DNA of 64,000 nucleotides, taken from positions 325,454 to 389,453 of the forward strand of contig ONZQ02000011.1 of assembly GCA_900312665.1 (NCBI GenBank), in the 5' to 3' direction. The stretch comes from Cephalotrichum gorgonifer (lineage: Eukaryota; Ascomycota; Sordariomycetes; Microascales; Microascaceae). A model generated the notes under the pieces. The model did no database searches. It worked only from the letters and a program-made list of their open reading frames with translations, and was not told where the DNA came from. The translations under genes and the position numbers were made by a program. Shown here one piece after another: positions 1 through 11,607 of the stretch (position 1 is its first letter; each line of letters begins with the position of its first letter).

Positions 1-877
1 CGTGCCCTCAATGTGCTGGGCAGGAACCTTGTGGTACCCGTCCCAAAACTCTCCTACGGACGCCCCGAGGAAGTGGACGACGTAGGTCTGGGGGGAGTGC
101 GGCTGCGGCTCACCTGGATCAAATATCTCTCTCTTGGGTACGATGGCGAAACTATGAGCTTCGTATAACCTGTGTAGGTCGGCCCGAAGCCACATCCGGT
201 TCGAGTCGCCGTGGATTCCAACGTCGCCGGTATAGAATTCGCTCATCAGCTCGCGCTGGAACCATTCCTCTTCCTCCCTTGGTACGATGTAGGCTCTCTT
301 AACACCCTCGTAGTTATTGGATATAACACATCGGCAGCTTTTGGAGTCCCCCTGGTCATCGGCGTTAGCTGCCGGCGGATGCCAAGAATCCGGCAATCGC
401 TCATGGGGGAACACCCAATCGCGGAAGGTGGGTACTACTGCATATTGTAGCCGATCTAGGTAAATATAGATGTTAAAAAAGAGCCGCGAAATAGTATGAC
501 AACAAACGATTCCTAACAGGCGACCTGGGGGGTAGGGTATTGCGGGAACATACAGTTGTCGTTGATAATGAAAAAATAGTTATCCTCTTCTAAAACTCCA
601 TCTAGGGAAATCCGGACGAGTTGTTGCCCTAGCCTGTCGGTGTAGAGGCGCCCGTTGAATGAGTTGTTTGCGACGATTTGGCACGCTAGGAGCGCCGTTC
701 CGTGGTGACGCCCCTCGGTCTCTCGGGGTTCCGCGTAGGATCCACGCGGGGAAGGGTAAACAGGACACCCCGTCTCACCGGGTAGGCTGGGTGGTGGAAT
801 AGGATAGGCTCGTGATGCGCAGGGGGATATGAGGATGGGATCGGGCGTCTTGGTGCGAGGAATCGATCAGTCGCCAT
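1..877 (-). pseudogene. Fungal HNH_2 nuclease-like protein, frameshifted, C-terminus cut by window edge
   Basis: Not in one open frame, but two exons read well. The ATG at 877 opens HHPAYPVRRGVLFTLPRVD; about one base is missing near 704-712, and the -1 frame then continues TALLACQIVANNSFNGRLY and VLEEDNYFFIIND to 554. A clean intron (456-553, GTATGT...CCTAG) joins this to PTFRDWVFPHERLP, the core CVISN...AYIVPREEEEWF, then LRADLHRLYEAHSFAIVPKR, running off position 1. This order (N-terminal HPxY, TALxACQIVANN, then an HNH_2-type Cys...H/VP...DLH..F..VPK block) is that of a common Pezizomycotina HNH family. Family knowledge gives a probable metal-dependent nuclease fold; the physiological role is unknown. 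The missing base lies beside a GGGG run, so either decay or a read error is possible. Confidence 0.65.
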
Positions 878-2628
878 CGGTAGTGGGAAGCACGTGTAGA
901 GGTTGTTCTGAAGAGGTTATTCCGATGAGGCTATTCGGAAGGCGTCATTCTAAGGGGGCTTTTCTGAAGAGGCTGATGGATAACAGGGTGGATATATGGG
1001 GAAACAGAATCAAGGAACTCGAGGATGTGTGTCCAAGAATCTGCCGTCGTTCCTTCCTTCCTTACGACTCCCTTAACTCCTTAGGAGTATCCTGCTGTTA
1101 GTTGTTTCCCATGAATAGGGAAATGGCCGGATTCTGCCAGTATATTGATAAGTGCAAGAGGAAAGAAAGTAATAATGAGATCCCGATCTCCCGATCTCCC
1201 CCCCGCAACTTAGTATGCTGATGATGATCCCACAACCTTATATTTCAGAATACTTTGGCCGATTAGGTTGGGAAATATCATATGGCATGCCAGCGTTGAC
1301 ATTGCTATTGAACTCTGTCAGTAGCGACCTTCGCTTCATGCAGATCGACTCTATGCCAAGGCAAGGTAGAGTACCGATAGGGAGTAATGGCCTCGTATAG
1401 AAGGAACAATGGCAGGGTACGCATCAGGAGGAAGAGACCCGTAAGGAAGAGAGGGGCCTTAAAGATGAGGACACACCGCCTCGAACCTTCTCCAGCCGGA
1501 AGAGGACGGACCTACAAGTATCCAGGTCCCAAAAAGGATGTTGAGAGTGGTTTAAAACCCATCAGACACGCCTAGCGCCCTGTCTCGACGTAAAGACTCC
1601 CACTGCAAACCGTAAGCAAGGAACCCGGCTCCAACTGTGATAACGGAGCAGGAACGGTCTCGGAGAAAGGGGTAAGGGGGTTCCTTGGGTGCTAATAGAA
1701 CGAGGGCGTGAGTACCATGTCAAAGGCGAGGCCCGCACTGAATACATGTAGCTACGGACTTGTCCATGCTATCGGTTGCTTGATCAGGGCGACCCAAGAG
1801 CTACCCTTAATCGAATCAGACAGAATAAGCTGAGAAGGGGGCATGGAGTTTATGAGATACGAGAACGACTAGAAAGAGGGTTCAATATTGCGGTCGTTCA
1901 AGTTCATCGAGCTACATCTACAACCATACGCACCCAAGATCACCAGGTTCCAACTTGAAGGCATACATGTACTCATGGATTACTGCTCCTCTATCCCCTG
2001 CTTTAGAACACTTACATTACAAGTTCCCTTCCAACTAGCTGCGTGGTTGGGTACATGAAGAAGCCAAATCCCGTCTTCCAACGCCCCCTTTTCTTCCTGG
2101 ATATCTCGAGCGATTAAAAATAAAAACGGAAGAAAAAAAACAAGGGATCAGCTATACTATGCCCGTTCCAACGTTTCCATACGCCTCCTCCTCCCGTCCA
2201 AAGTGACATAAAAGAGAAAAACGTGTTGAAGCCGTCTTGCCATCACGCTTTCAAGTTTCCTTGCACCTCCACCCGTTTGGAAATAGAAAAAAAAAAGCCG
2301 ATACTGCTCACTGCAAGAGAATATGAACTGCCCTCCTAGAACTTGCGTCACGTGCGGACTTTTCGCCCTTTTTCAACTTGGGCATGGCTGTCTTGACCAT
2401 GTCATGATGGAGCTGTATATAGCTCCCCGTGGTTGCTCGCACTTGTACTTCGAGACTTGATTCAACTTGTGGCCAAGCGAAAGGCGGTATCGGCTCGGCA
2501 TGTTCCCGAATTCGACTGTTAATACCGAATCCGACAATGGATAGCCGCGGTGAAGTGCGGCGTGAGCACAAAGCCACGCGAATGCCTTCTCGCGCCTGGG
2601 CACTCCTCCGATGATTTTGGATAGTGGT
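878..2628. other. Intergenic, no gene seen
   Basis: About 1.75 kb between the start of the HNH-like gene and the stop of the dynamin-like gene. Only short unconnected ORFs (the longest near 1.4-1.6 kb, Arg/Lys-rich, and 2.3-2.7 kb) with no recognisable motif or plausible splice partners. It presumably holds the HNH gene promoter and the dynamin-like gene 3'UTR. Confidence 0.5.
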
Positions 2629-5532
2629 TCAAATAGCTGAGTCAAGATGGTCCGACTCATAACCATTCTCCGCCACATCCGCCCGGCTCCTCGCCTCGAG
2701 CTGCGCAATCGACTCTAGCGCCCGCACGAACTTCTCCACGTCCGCTCTCAGATCCACCCTCTTCCGAGCCGTAGCCTCGTCCTCCGACATGAGCACCTCG
2801 TAGATATCGGGCTTTTCGGGAAGCAACTCGAGTTGGATCTCTAGATACGCCTCCCGTGTCAGCTTGGCTTCAACCTCTGGAATCATATCCTGATGGAGGA
2901 TTAGGGCCACGGTGTCCGTCATCCGGGAAGAGGCCAGTCTGTAGTAGCCTCTAACATAAGCGAAGACGTCCACTTCTGCCTGGAAGGGATCTTTGCCCAT
3001 CTTCTCCACCTGAGCCGCTCGCCGCTTGTTCTCCGCTTCCTTCTCCTGATCGGAAAGCTGCTCTAGAGGCTTGATTGGACCGGATTCCCCAGTGTACGCC
3101 TGCCATCTCATCATGTGGCGGTGGCGGCGGAGAATCTCCTCCTCCATGGCCCTGAACCGCCCCAATTCATTGTCGTTAAGGGTGAAAAGCTGGCGAGTGT
3201 GAATCTTGAGCATCTTGAGAAGGAACCTCTGCGTTTCCTCTGCTTGATAATTCAGCATTGCGTGAAGTGCTGCCCGAGCTCGCTTATAGATAAGTCGTCT
3301 CTGGAGCTTTGAAAAGGCTTCGTTCAGCGCGGCGTCGATGATGGCACGCACCTCTTTCATCACCGCTTGCTGAAATTCCATTATCGGACCTTGCCACGGG
3401 GACACGGCCTGCCGACAGAGTTCTTCATGCACCTCAGCAGCCACAAGCCCTGGCTGTCCGGCCCTATTGTGCCTCGCAATTGTTTCCTTGATGTCGCGGA
3501 GTTTGCGGCTTGGAGGAGGACTGAACTTCGAAAACGGACCAATATCCGGGACAGGTGTGCCCCTAACACGTTGTCCAGGCGGAGGCACAGAGCCAGACCG
3601 TCCAGTCATGTCTTCCCGTTTGACCTGAGAATGGCTAGTCCTGGCGCGTTTCGACGGCGTAGCAGGGGGGGCCATCTCAGGAGCCCTTCTCTTTGGTGTC
3701 CCAACAGGGGTCCGGTCATCGTCATCGTCATCATCGATGATTTCAATGACGTCCGTAGAATCCGTAACGATGACTTTGGGCTTCATTCCAGCCAAGCAAT
3801 CCCGGAACTGTTCGCCGAGGCGTTGATACGTCGAGGAAAATTCACCGCCATGAAGTCTAGTAACTACTAGATCCACGAAGTTCCTGAGGCTAGTTTTCAC
3901 TTCTAACTCGACGTTGCTTGGTATCTCAGGAAGGGATGCTAGCTGCCTTTTCGCGTTGTAGAGCTTGGCCCCAACTTTCGTCTTGATAGTTGGGAGGCTA
4001 CGTAGAGGTACTGGTTAGCTTCATTATCATGCGTTGGTGAGAGGGTTGGGCTTACCAGTTCCCGAATGCCTCACCCAACTTGTCTGAAAGATCCAAATGC
4101 AGCTGCTTCAAGCCGCATCTGTCCCGAAATTCGACAAAGTCGGCGGGCCACTTGGCCGGGTTATCGAAGAAGCTGTCTTCCCAGCGGTTCTGCTCCTCAA
4201 GACCGTGGTCGGGACGACGAGACGTGACGTAGTACCCGTGACCGGTCTTGTGTGTCTGCCTGCCAAGAATCTCGCGCCATTGGCGACGCGCTCCTTCGTC
4301 CATTGGGAGAAGGTCTGCCTTCGTCATAACTCCAATCGTGCGGTCTAAGGCGTGCGAATCTTCAATAATTTTCGACATGGTTGAATTCATAGGGTCGACA
4401 TTCATGGGGACAGCCCAGATGATGATGGCCTCCCTATGACTGATGTACATTTTCGCAAGGTTCTTGACGACATTAACGAGGTAGTTTTCCTGCGGATTGC
4501 CGGGACGAACAAACACGCCAGGAAGGTCGTAGAAGGATAGGTCCGGAAATTCTGGGTGCTTGATCTCGAGAGAAATAACGTTGGGCGAGAAGAGAGCCTC
4601 CGTAGACTCGGTAGCCCTTTCAAATGCATTTTCTCCGACGGTTGCATGTCCTGAGCCGGGTATATAGTGTTCGTGGGATTTGCTCGGGTTGAGGACAGCG
4701 ATCTGCGCCCATCGTAGAACATCTTCAATCTCATTGGGGTGATCAAGGGTCTTGAAATCTAGGACCTTCTCATTCTCTTCCTTCCAAGGAGGGAACTTGT
4801 CTCCATCAGTGAGACTAGGCACTTCGATGATACCACTCTCGGGCGGATAATATCCATATTTTCGCCGCAACGACACCCGGCAAGACCAGGTCTGGTGGCG
4901 CGAAACACGGATGTGAGTAACACACCTCGTGCAGATGCCTCCACTTCGGGGGAGATTGATCCCGGCAAGGCCAGACATTAAGCTGGACTTGCCTGCAGAC
5001 TGGTCTCCCACGAGGACCAATTCGGGGAGCTGAACATCGTGCTGGATCCCAAGAGAGTGAAGATCTCCAAGAGTGTCGTTCAGGTATTGAAGCTTCTTTG
5101 CAATTCCACCGAAGGATCCATTCATGAATTGGAACGCTTCACTTTGGCTGGGGGCTTGCTGGACCCCATTTGGAACTCCATTTTGAACCCCGTTCATCCT
5201 CCTATCATTAATTTGAAGAAAGAGTGGAGGCTCATCAAAACGCCTTTCTGACGGCGTGGCTAGTAGTACAATGTTAGATAGGCACTTGGTAGAAGCATTT
5301 GAAAAAGTAGAGGGCCATGAGACTTACGAGCTGTTGATCTTTCTTCCCTCACATCCAAGTCCATAATACTGGTCTTACCAGCAGCCGTGACCTGGGTCGA
5401 CTCGCCATCGTCCAACTCAATGGCCGTTTGAGGCTCCTTCTTGATTCCGGATGCACTGTGCCATGAGGGCCGGGGTGTGCGCGATGTAGTCCGAGGCATG
5501 CTCGGCCATTGGCTGCTACCAGCGGCCGACAT
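2629..5532 (-). CDS. Dynamin-family (Mx-like) large GTPase with NLS/SUMO-like insert
   Basis: Three exons: 5328-5532, 4056-5247, 2629-3997, with introns GTAAGT...TCAG and GTAAGC...CGTAG, giving about 921 aa. The GTPase domain shows G1 GDQSAGKSS (near residue 149), the switch I region (GICTRC), G3 DLPG and G4 TKAD. The second junction rebuilds LPTIKTKVGAKLYNAKRQL, the stalk start of fungal dynamin-like proteins, followed by a long helical stalk and a GED-like C-terminus. No PH or transmembrane segment is seen. Such proteins hydrolyse GTP and oligomerise on membranes; this Mx-like fungal subgroup has no settled role. Oddities are a mainly unstructured, Met/Ser/Pro-rich N-terminal exon and a roughly 75-residue polar insert in the stalk (about residues 545-600) with VIEII plus seven Asp, PKRR, SKRAR and VKRE. 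The start is the first ATG of an exon that splices in frame. Confidence 0.85.
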
Positions 5533-7200
5533 GGTGCGGGAAAGGGGGGATGGGCGGGAAGGGTATAGAGGAGGTGCCGAGGCTTGGAGATATGAATGTA
5601 GAGGTACGAAGATTTTCGTGGATTATCAGAATGAGGTGGGAAGAGAGAATGGAAGTATGAAAAACAGGAATGAGTGTTAGGTTTGAGCGTGAGGAAGGAG
5701 GGAGCCGGAGGGCTTTTGATCTTCTCGCTCCTTCCCTCAATTGCGCAGATATGGTGAAGCTCCAGGCTTACACAGGACGTGTTAGCAGTCACTGGATGGG
5801 GACATTGCGAAAATAATTTCTCTTCGTCCTGCCACCCCAAATGCGTCTCTCATGAGTAAATTTAGTCCTAGTAGTTTTTTATACGACCACAAGATTCGGC
5901 CTACATTTTTATTCCTCCAGAAACCCATCCGCAGGATGAAGTGCAAGTTTTACAGCTTGGGAGTTCAAGTATCACGATGGCGGTGCCTAACAGAACGCGG
6001 AGAACACAAGGTGCATGGCTGGCTCGAAGGAAAAGTGGCGTCGAAACGGGACGAGCTCCAGGATTGGCGCGACTTGATTGGCCACGACGCGGTCGCCTCT
6101 GGGAAGGACCAGTTGGCACGGGAGTCCCGCGTCAAACCGGAAGGTGGGGCGACCGCTCTCTCCCACGATCTATTAACCCGGCGCCGCCTATTCTTTCTAT
6201 GTAACCTCCGTCGTCGGGCAGCGGGCGGGAGCTAAGCTAGCTAGCTAGCTGATGGCGCCTAAGATGACAAGAATAGCTATTATTGACGGCATACAAGGAC
6301 GGAGTACGTACTTCACTATCGACGAGGGACGAGGATGCGCAATGCTCGAAAGGGAATAATGTATCGATTAGGGGGCACGTGGCTCAAAAGTTTTCTCCTA
6401 ATTTCCCAAAACAAGGAGGTTTATTTCTATGTCAAAGCCAATACGAGGATTCTCGCCTGCCACTTCATCTTATGAGGTCGGCTCAGCTAAGCTCTCGTGT
6501 AGTTAATAAGATTCAATGCGGCCTCGAAAGGGGGCTGTCCCAAGAATTTAACCACGTGGGAGATTGATCTGCATTTCAACGGAAGTCTCTTGATATCAAC
6601 GAGTCTCTCTCTCGTATCATGAACCATCTTGTGGAGCCAGCAGAGGAGAGTGTTTCATATGCAGGTGTAGTGTAGGCGAGGAGCTGACAGACGAGGCATC
6701 GCAAGCTCAAGGAACAAACTCAGTCCCATACTTGCGTGGTAAACGTCTTGGAAAATGCATCCAGAAGGTTCACGAGATGCCGCTTCGTAGCTTCCAATCT
6801 CAAGCGCCTGGGATGTTATTATTATAGTTCGTAAGCAGGGGGCCTGTCGTCGGTCCAGGTGATCAACAAACTTGATCCACACCACCATGACCCCACCCCC
6901 AAAATACACTGACCACAGCCGGCGCCAGATGCCTGCGGGAAATCATGGACTGATCACAAGCTGATAGGAAATGAGTTAACCCCGCCAACTTTAACTGGGG
7001 CGGCGGTCGCCCCCTGAGCTGAGATCCGGGAAGGAAACATCGTCACCGCCAGAGCATAAAATATTTGGGGAGCCTGAACCCAACCTTCTTGTCCCTGCGC
7101 CAACATCACTCCGTCTGCATAATCCTTCCCCCCCTCGACCAATTTTCCCTCCCCAACACAGATTTACTTCCACCTCCTCATCCATTAATACACATTTACC
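5533..7200. other. Divergent intergenic region / bidirectional promoter space
   Basis: About 1.67 kb between two diverging starts (dynamin-like and GMPP-A). No supported gene. It holds a short GCTAGCTAGCTAGCT run at 6232-6250. Pyrimidine-rich sequence with CCCC blocks precedes the 7201 start, as usual in fungal promoters. Confidence 0.5.
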
Positions 7201-8868
7201 ATGTCTCTTCAAGTTCCCGTTCGCGGCGGAAAGGAGGCGCCGACGACCAAGGCCGTCATCTTGGTAAGCTTCTCTCCCCGAACAACCTGAGCCGTCGGCG
7301 CAAGGATATTCCAGCCCGCGCTCATCCACGACTTCCTTTTTTGGATGGCATCTCACCCGCCCCCGCGCGGCACAGATGCATCCGGACAAAGAGCCGACGT
7401 CCCTGACAACCCCTCCCTCACTTCATCCTCCTGTCCGAATGGAACGGCCCGCAGAACTAACACTCCCGCTCCCCAGGTCGGCGGTCCCTCCCGCGGCACC
7501 CGCTTCAGGCCCCTCTCCCTCGATGTCCCGAAGCCCCTCTTCGACGTGGCCGGCCACCCCATCATCTGGCACTGCGTCGCGGCCCTGAGCAAGCTCACCA
7601 CCAAGCACCTCCAGGAGGTCTACATAATCGGGTACTACGAGGAGCAGGTCTTCCAGAACTTCATCAAGGAGGCGGGCGTCGAGTTCCCCGGCCTCACGAT
7701 TAAGTATCTCCGCGAGTACGAGGCCCTCGGCACCGCCGGCGGTCTCTACCACTTCCGCGACGCCATCCTCAAGGGCCGCCCCGAGCGCCTCTTCGTCCTC
7801 AACGCCGACGTCTGCTGCGCCTTCCCCCTCGCCGAGATGCTCCGCCTCTCGAACGAGAAGGACGCCGAGGCCGTGATCCTGGGAACCCGCGTGTCGACCG
7901 AGGCGGCGAGCAACTTCGGCTGCATCGTCTCCGACGCCCACACCCGCCGCGTGCTCCACTATGTCGAGAAGCCCGAGAGCCACATCTCGAACCTCATCAA
8001 CGCCGGCGTGTACCTCTTCAACACGGAGGCCATCTTCCCCTCCATCCGGAGCGCCATCAAGAGGCGCACCGACAGGCCGTCCCGCCTCGTGTCGTACCCG
8101 AGCTCCGATAACCTCGAGAGCAGCATGATCCTCGACGACGACGCCGTGTCGAGCAACGAGGTCATCCGCCTCGAGCAGGACATCCTGTCCGACCTCGCCG
8201 ACAACAAGCAGTTCTTCGTCTACGAGACCAAGGACTTCTGGCGCCAGATCAAGACGGCCGGCTCCGCCGTCCCCGCCAACGCCCTCTACCTCCAGAAGGC
8301 CCTCCAGAACGGCTCCAAGGAGCTCGCGCCCCCCTCCGCGAACATCATCGCCCCCGTCTTCATCCATCCCACCGCCACCATCGACCCCACGGCGAAGCTC
8401 GGCCCCAACGTCTCCATCGGCCCCCGCGTCGTGGTCGGCGCCGGTGCCCGCGTCAAGGAGTCCATCGTGCTCGAGGACTCCGAGATCAAGCACGACGCGT
8501 GCGTGCTCTACTCCATCATCGGGTGGGGCTCCCGCGTGGGCGCGTGGGCCCGTGTCGAGGGCTCGCCCGTGGCCCCCACGAGCCACAGCACCAGCATAGT
8601 GAAGAACGGCGTCAAGGTGCAGAGCATCACCATCCTCGGGAAGGACTGTGGTGTCGGCGACGAGATCAAGGTCCAGAACTGCATCTGCCTCCCCTACAAG
8701 GAGTTGAAGAGGGTAAGTCCGCTAACCCCCTTGCCATCTATCTCCCGTTTGTGATTGCCCTTTGGTTTCTCTGAGTTTTCTGTCGACCCCTCCCCGGTTT
8801 CTGGATGCGATTGGCTTGAATTGATACTAACAACAAACCAGGATGTCACCAACGAGATCATCATGTAA
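7201..8868 (+). CDS. GMPPA: Mannose-1-phosphate guanylyltransferase, alpha (GMPPA-like)
   Basis: Exons 7201-7263, 7477-8712 and 8842-8868 (introns GTAAGC...CCCAG with CTAAC branch, and GTAAGT...CCAG) give 441 aa. The N-terminus joins TTKAVIL to VGGPSRGTRFRPLSLD and VPKPLFDVAGHPIIWH. The GGPxxGTRFRPLS form is typical of the alpha/regulatory GMPP branch rather than the catalytic GGYGTRLRPLT form. The nucleotidyltransferase fold carries LNADVCC and GTAGGLYHF. The C-terminal half is a left-handed beta-helix with hexapeptide-like repeats (HPTATIDPTAKLGPNVSIG). The last 9-codon exon supplies DVTNEIIM, the conserved family terminus, which confirms the splice. Family knowledge: GMPPA binds GDP-mannose and restrains the catalytic GMPP, controlling supply for N-glycans, O-mannosylation and GPI anchors. 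Whether it is catalytic here is not known. Confidence 0.9.
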
Positions 8869-9769
8869 ACGTGGCCGGATCTTACGAACGCTCACCAGGG
8901 GGGTGGACCAATCCTTTTCACAAACGATAAAAGGCCCTCCGAGGTCTTCTCCCCCCCCCCTTTTCCCTTCCCCCTCTGGGTTTCTAATACAAGTGGACTT
9001 TACACCACAATTATACCTTCAGGGAGGAATGGGAAGATGTCGGCTTGACCCAATGAAAACGACAGCGAATGTAGTTTTCAACGAAGCGAGTAGGAAGGAG
9101 GACTCGACTTGAAAAAGTTGCAGCATTTTTTTTTGATAAAATAAAAGCCTTTCCCAAACCCGCGTTGTTCGTGAAGCGTTCCTTATCCGATAAGGAAAAG
9201 GCTGAGAAGCTATTAGTGTTTGGTGGTACTAGTTCTTCTGTGTTTTGTTTCGCTTCCAGTCCGAGCTTGTTTAGCAGGCCAGGGGACGGCAGTCCTTACT
9301 CGCGGACACTACATGATGCTAGAGACATGGTAGGAGAGTGAGCGTGAAACTCTTCTCACGGGTATATTGAACCGTCCTGCTCCGCCAGCTGTATCCCGCA
9401 TCTCCCCGGAGTACCATATAGTTGCCTTTATACACCCCTCCCGGGTCCCTTGCCGCCCCTTGGCCAATCCCCCCTAGCTAAAAACACCGCCCTTCTGCGG
9501 GTTACCTGATCCTGTTCTGTCTCCCTCGTCCATCTTCAACACCCCGAAAATCGGATACTCGTCTCTTGCACGCTGAGCTGTTTCGGTCCAGTGTAAGCGC
9601 GCGCTTGAGCCTCGTCGGGCTCATCGTCGTCTACTCATCACGAATTATACCGTGGCTAACAGAAACGCCGGGAATATCCACCTCATGCCCTTCCGGCGTT
9701 CTGATTCTCCTCCCCCCTGGGGAGATGTTCCTCCAAGCTTGAATCAAATCTTCCTTGGCTCAAGACCCT
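8869..9769. other. Convergent 3' region between GMPP-A and the transporter
   Basis: About 0.9 kb with no coding signal. An A-rich AATAAAA-type signal lies near 9136-9148, downstream of the GMPP-A stop, and would suit polyadenylation. Pyrimidine tracts occupy 9400-9560. Confidence 0.45.
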
Positions 9770-11607
9770 TTACTCATCCCAATCCTTCCTAGCCGAAGGT
9801 CTCGCGAACATGGGGCTCGCCGGCCTAGACGTACTCAACCCCAGTCCCAGGCCTGACCCCCTCGCCGCGTCCATAGGATCCAGCGTCATTCGCGATGGCG
9901 ACGCAGACACGCCCCTCTCGTGGGCTGCAGACGAAGAGAGCGCAGCGTTTGCAGGTGTGGCAGATCCAAGCCGAGGCGTGCCGATGCGGTCGATAGTGGT
10001 CTTCTCGAGCGTTGCGACGTGGATCGGGACCGGGCGGTGGAGTGTGCGGGGGTGGCGGGGTGAGGTGGTGTAGAGGTATGTCGCGAATAAGACGAGGGAG
10101 GTCCCGACGAGGAGCTGCTCGTCGTTAGTTTAGGGTTCACCGGGAAACAAAACACGACAACTACTTTTGAAAACATACCGTAGGAGTGAGCGTGAAATCA
10201 AAGAACCAGAGGCTGAAAATGACGCTGATGAGAATACTAAAGCTCGTAGAGAAGTTCTTGGCGATGTTGTCGGCATAGTTGATCACGAGAGACGTCAGGA
10301 TCCCGCTCATGGCGTGGAACGTGATGGCCATCCACACGACCGAGTTATACCCATCGAAGAACCCGTGAGTCGCAATTTCCGCTCCATCTTTGAAGATGAC
10401 GCCGCCGAAGAGGGCGGGGAAGAGCGAGTAGAAGGAAAGTTGGATCTGGCGCGTCCAGATGGAGACGGGGGTGGGTGAGTCCTTCAGGACCTTCTCGAAG
10501 TACACGCCGTTGAGAGCTGATACCGTGGCAGCCGCGAGGACAGAGATAAGGCCGATGGAGTAGCTCATGCGGGGGTCTATGTCCCCTTCGTCATCTTGGA
10601 TCCCCTCGTAGGTGGCCGAGCGCTTCGTTAGTCCCCCCACGGCAGCCGAGAAGGCACGCTTCGTGAGGTGGTGGGCGACTTCCCCGGCGCCGTTAACAAC
10701 CTGCCCAAGCTCATGGACGGACCGGGGGAAGAAGTGGTCGCTAGTATCGTGGAAGAGGAGCTTGTCGTCGAGAGTGGGGCCGCCCGACTGAGGCAAGGAG
10801 ACGATAGCCACCCCTACGGTAAGAATAATGAGGGCGACCCATCGCTTCATTCCTATGGGGCGGCCAAGTAGGGTAACGGTGAAGATGGCTGTCGCAAGGA
10901 TCTAGATAGATGGTCAGCGCGAGTCCTTCCAGTACCATAGAGCCGTACGAGGGGTCGCCTATCTTGCGATGCGGCCCCGGTATGCGTCACGACAGGAAGC
11001 TCACTCACTTCCACTTGGTATATCACCTGGAAATGCACAGCATCCAGGTTACTCACGGCGACATAATGTAGCGAGTTTTGCAGTGTATTCAGCGCGGCGG
11101 GGATGGCCAGCTTCCACCCGTCACCGCGGAACACGGAGTTGTAGATCTGCTGGAAGATGACAGTCGCGGGCGTCGACGGCGCTAATGCGCGGGACACATC
11201 ATGTAGAGCAAAGCTAAGGGATATGGCGAGCTTGAGAAGTTCGTTTAGGAAGACCGCTGTCGAGGCAAAGTACCTGTGGTCGCCCTCGGGGGCCATGATT
11301 CGGGAGTAGTGCATGATCTAGAATTTCCATTAGTCTTTGTCTTCCCAGCGCGGTGATTCGATATTCTCCGTGCTGAATGGACCATTGGGTGCTAGCTAGG
11401 CGGGGGTAGAAGGGATTGCGAAAGAGGACATACGAGAATGAGAGCGGAGTGTTGGAACGTCAACTGTATAACTCATGTCAGCCATCGGCCCATGTCACTT
11501 CGCATGGTTGTAGTAGCTCGTACAGTTACCAACGACGCCGACTTCATCGACAACCCCAGGGGTCCAGTTGGCGGCCGGCCTCCAGATGGTGGTTCGCGTG
11601 TGATCAT
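9770..11607 (-). CDS. Golgi nucleotide-sugar transporter, SLC35A-type (UDP-GlcNAc/UDP-Gal family)
   Basis: Five exons: 11530-11607, 11434-11463, 11009-11317, 10179-10901, 9770-10114, about 494 aa. The introns restore KSASLLTFQHSALILIMHYS, then IYQVE joined to ILATAIFTVTLLGRPIG, and LTPT joined to LLVGTSLVLFATYLY. Conserved family features are an early helix with MHYSRIM, LQNSLHYVAVSNLDAVHFQV, the ten-helix drug/metabolite-transporter layout and NYADNIAKNFSTSFSI, a nucleotide-sugar transporter signature. A hydrophilic loop of about 80 residues sits mid-protein and the Ser-rich tail is cytosolic. It exchanges a UDP-sugar for UMP across the Golgi membrane; the exact sugar cannot be read from sequence. 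The second exon is only 30 nt. The ATG at 11607 (ACC ATG) is the first in frame; further in-frame codons upstream lack an ATG, so an extra 5' exon is possible. Confidence 0.85.

Noticed and set aside
1387..1575. Arg/Lys-rich 62-codon ORF resembling a ribosomal protein fragment
   Set aside because: Only basic composition; no alignment to a ribosomal family that I can recognise.
6232..6250. GCTAGCTAGCTAGCT run as a possible transposon target or end
   Set aside because: No terminal inverted repeats or target-site duplication around it; a simple tetranucleotide repeat.
6655..6909. 84-codon minus-strand ORF in the divergent promoter
   Set aside because: No motif, no splice partners, lies in promoter space.
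7423..8586. 387-codon open frame on the minus strand inside GMPP-A
   Set aside because: Gly/Asp/Val/Glu-rich composition caused by GC-rich third positions of the real plus-strand gene; no family motif.
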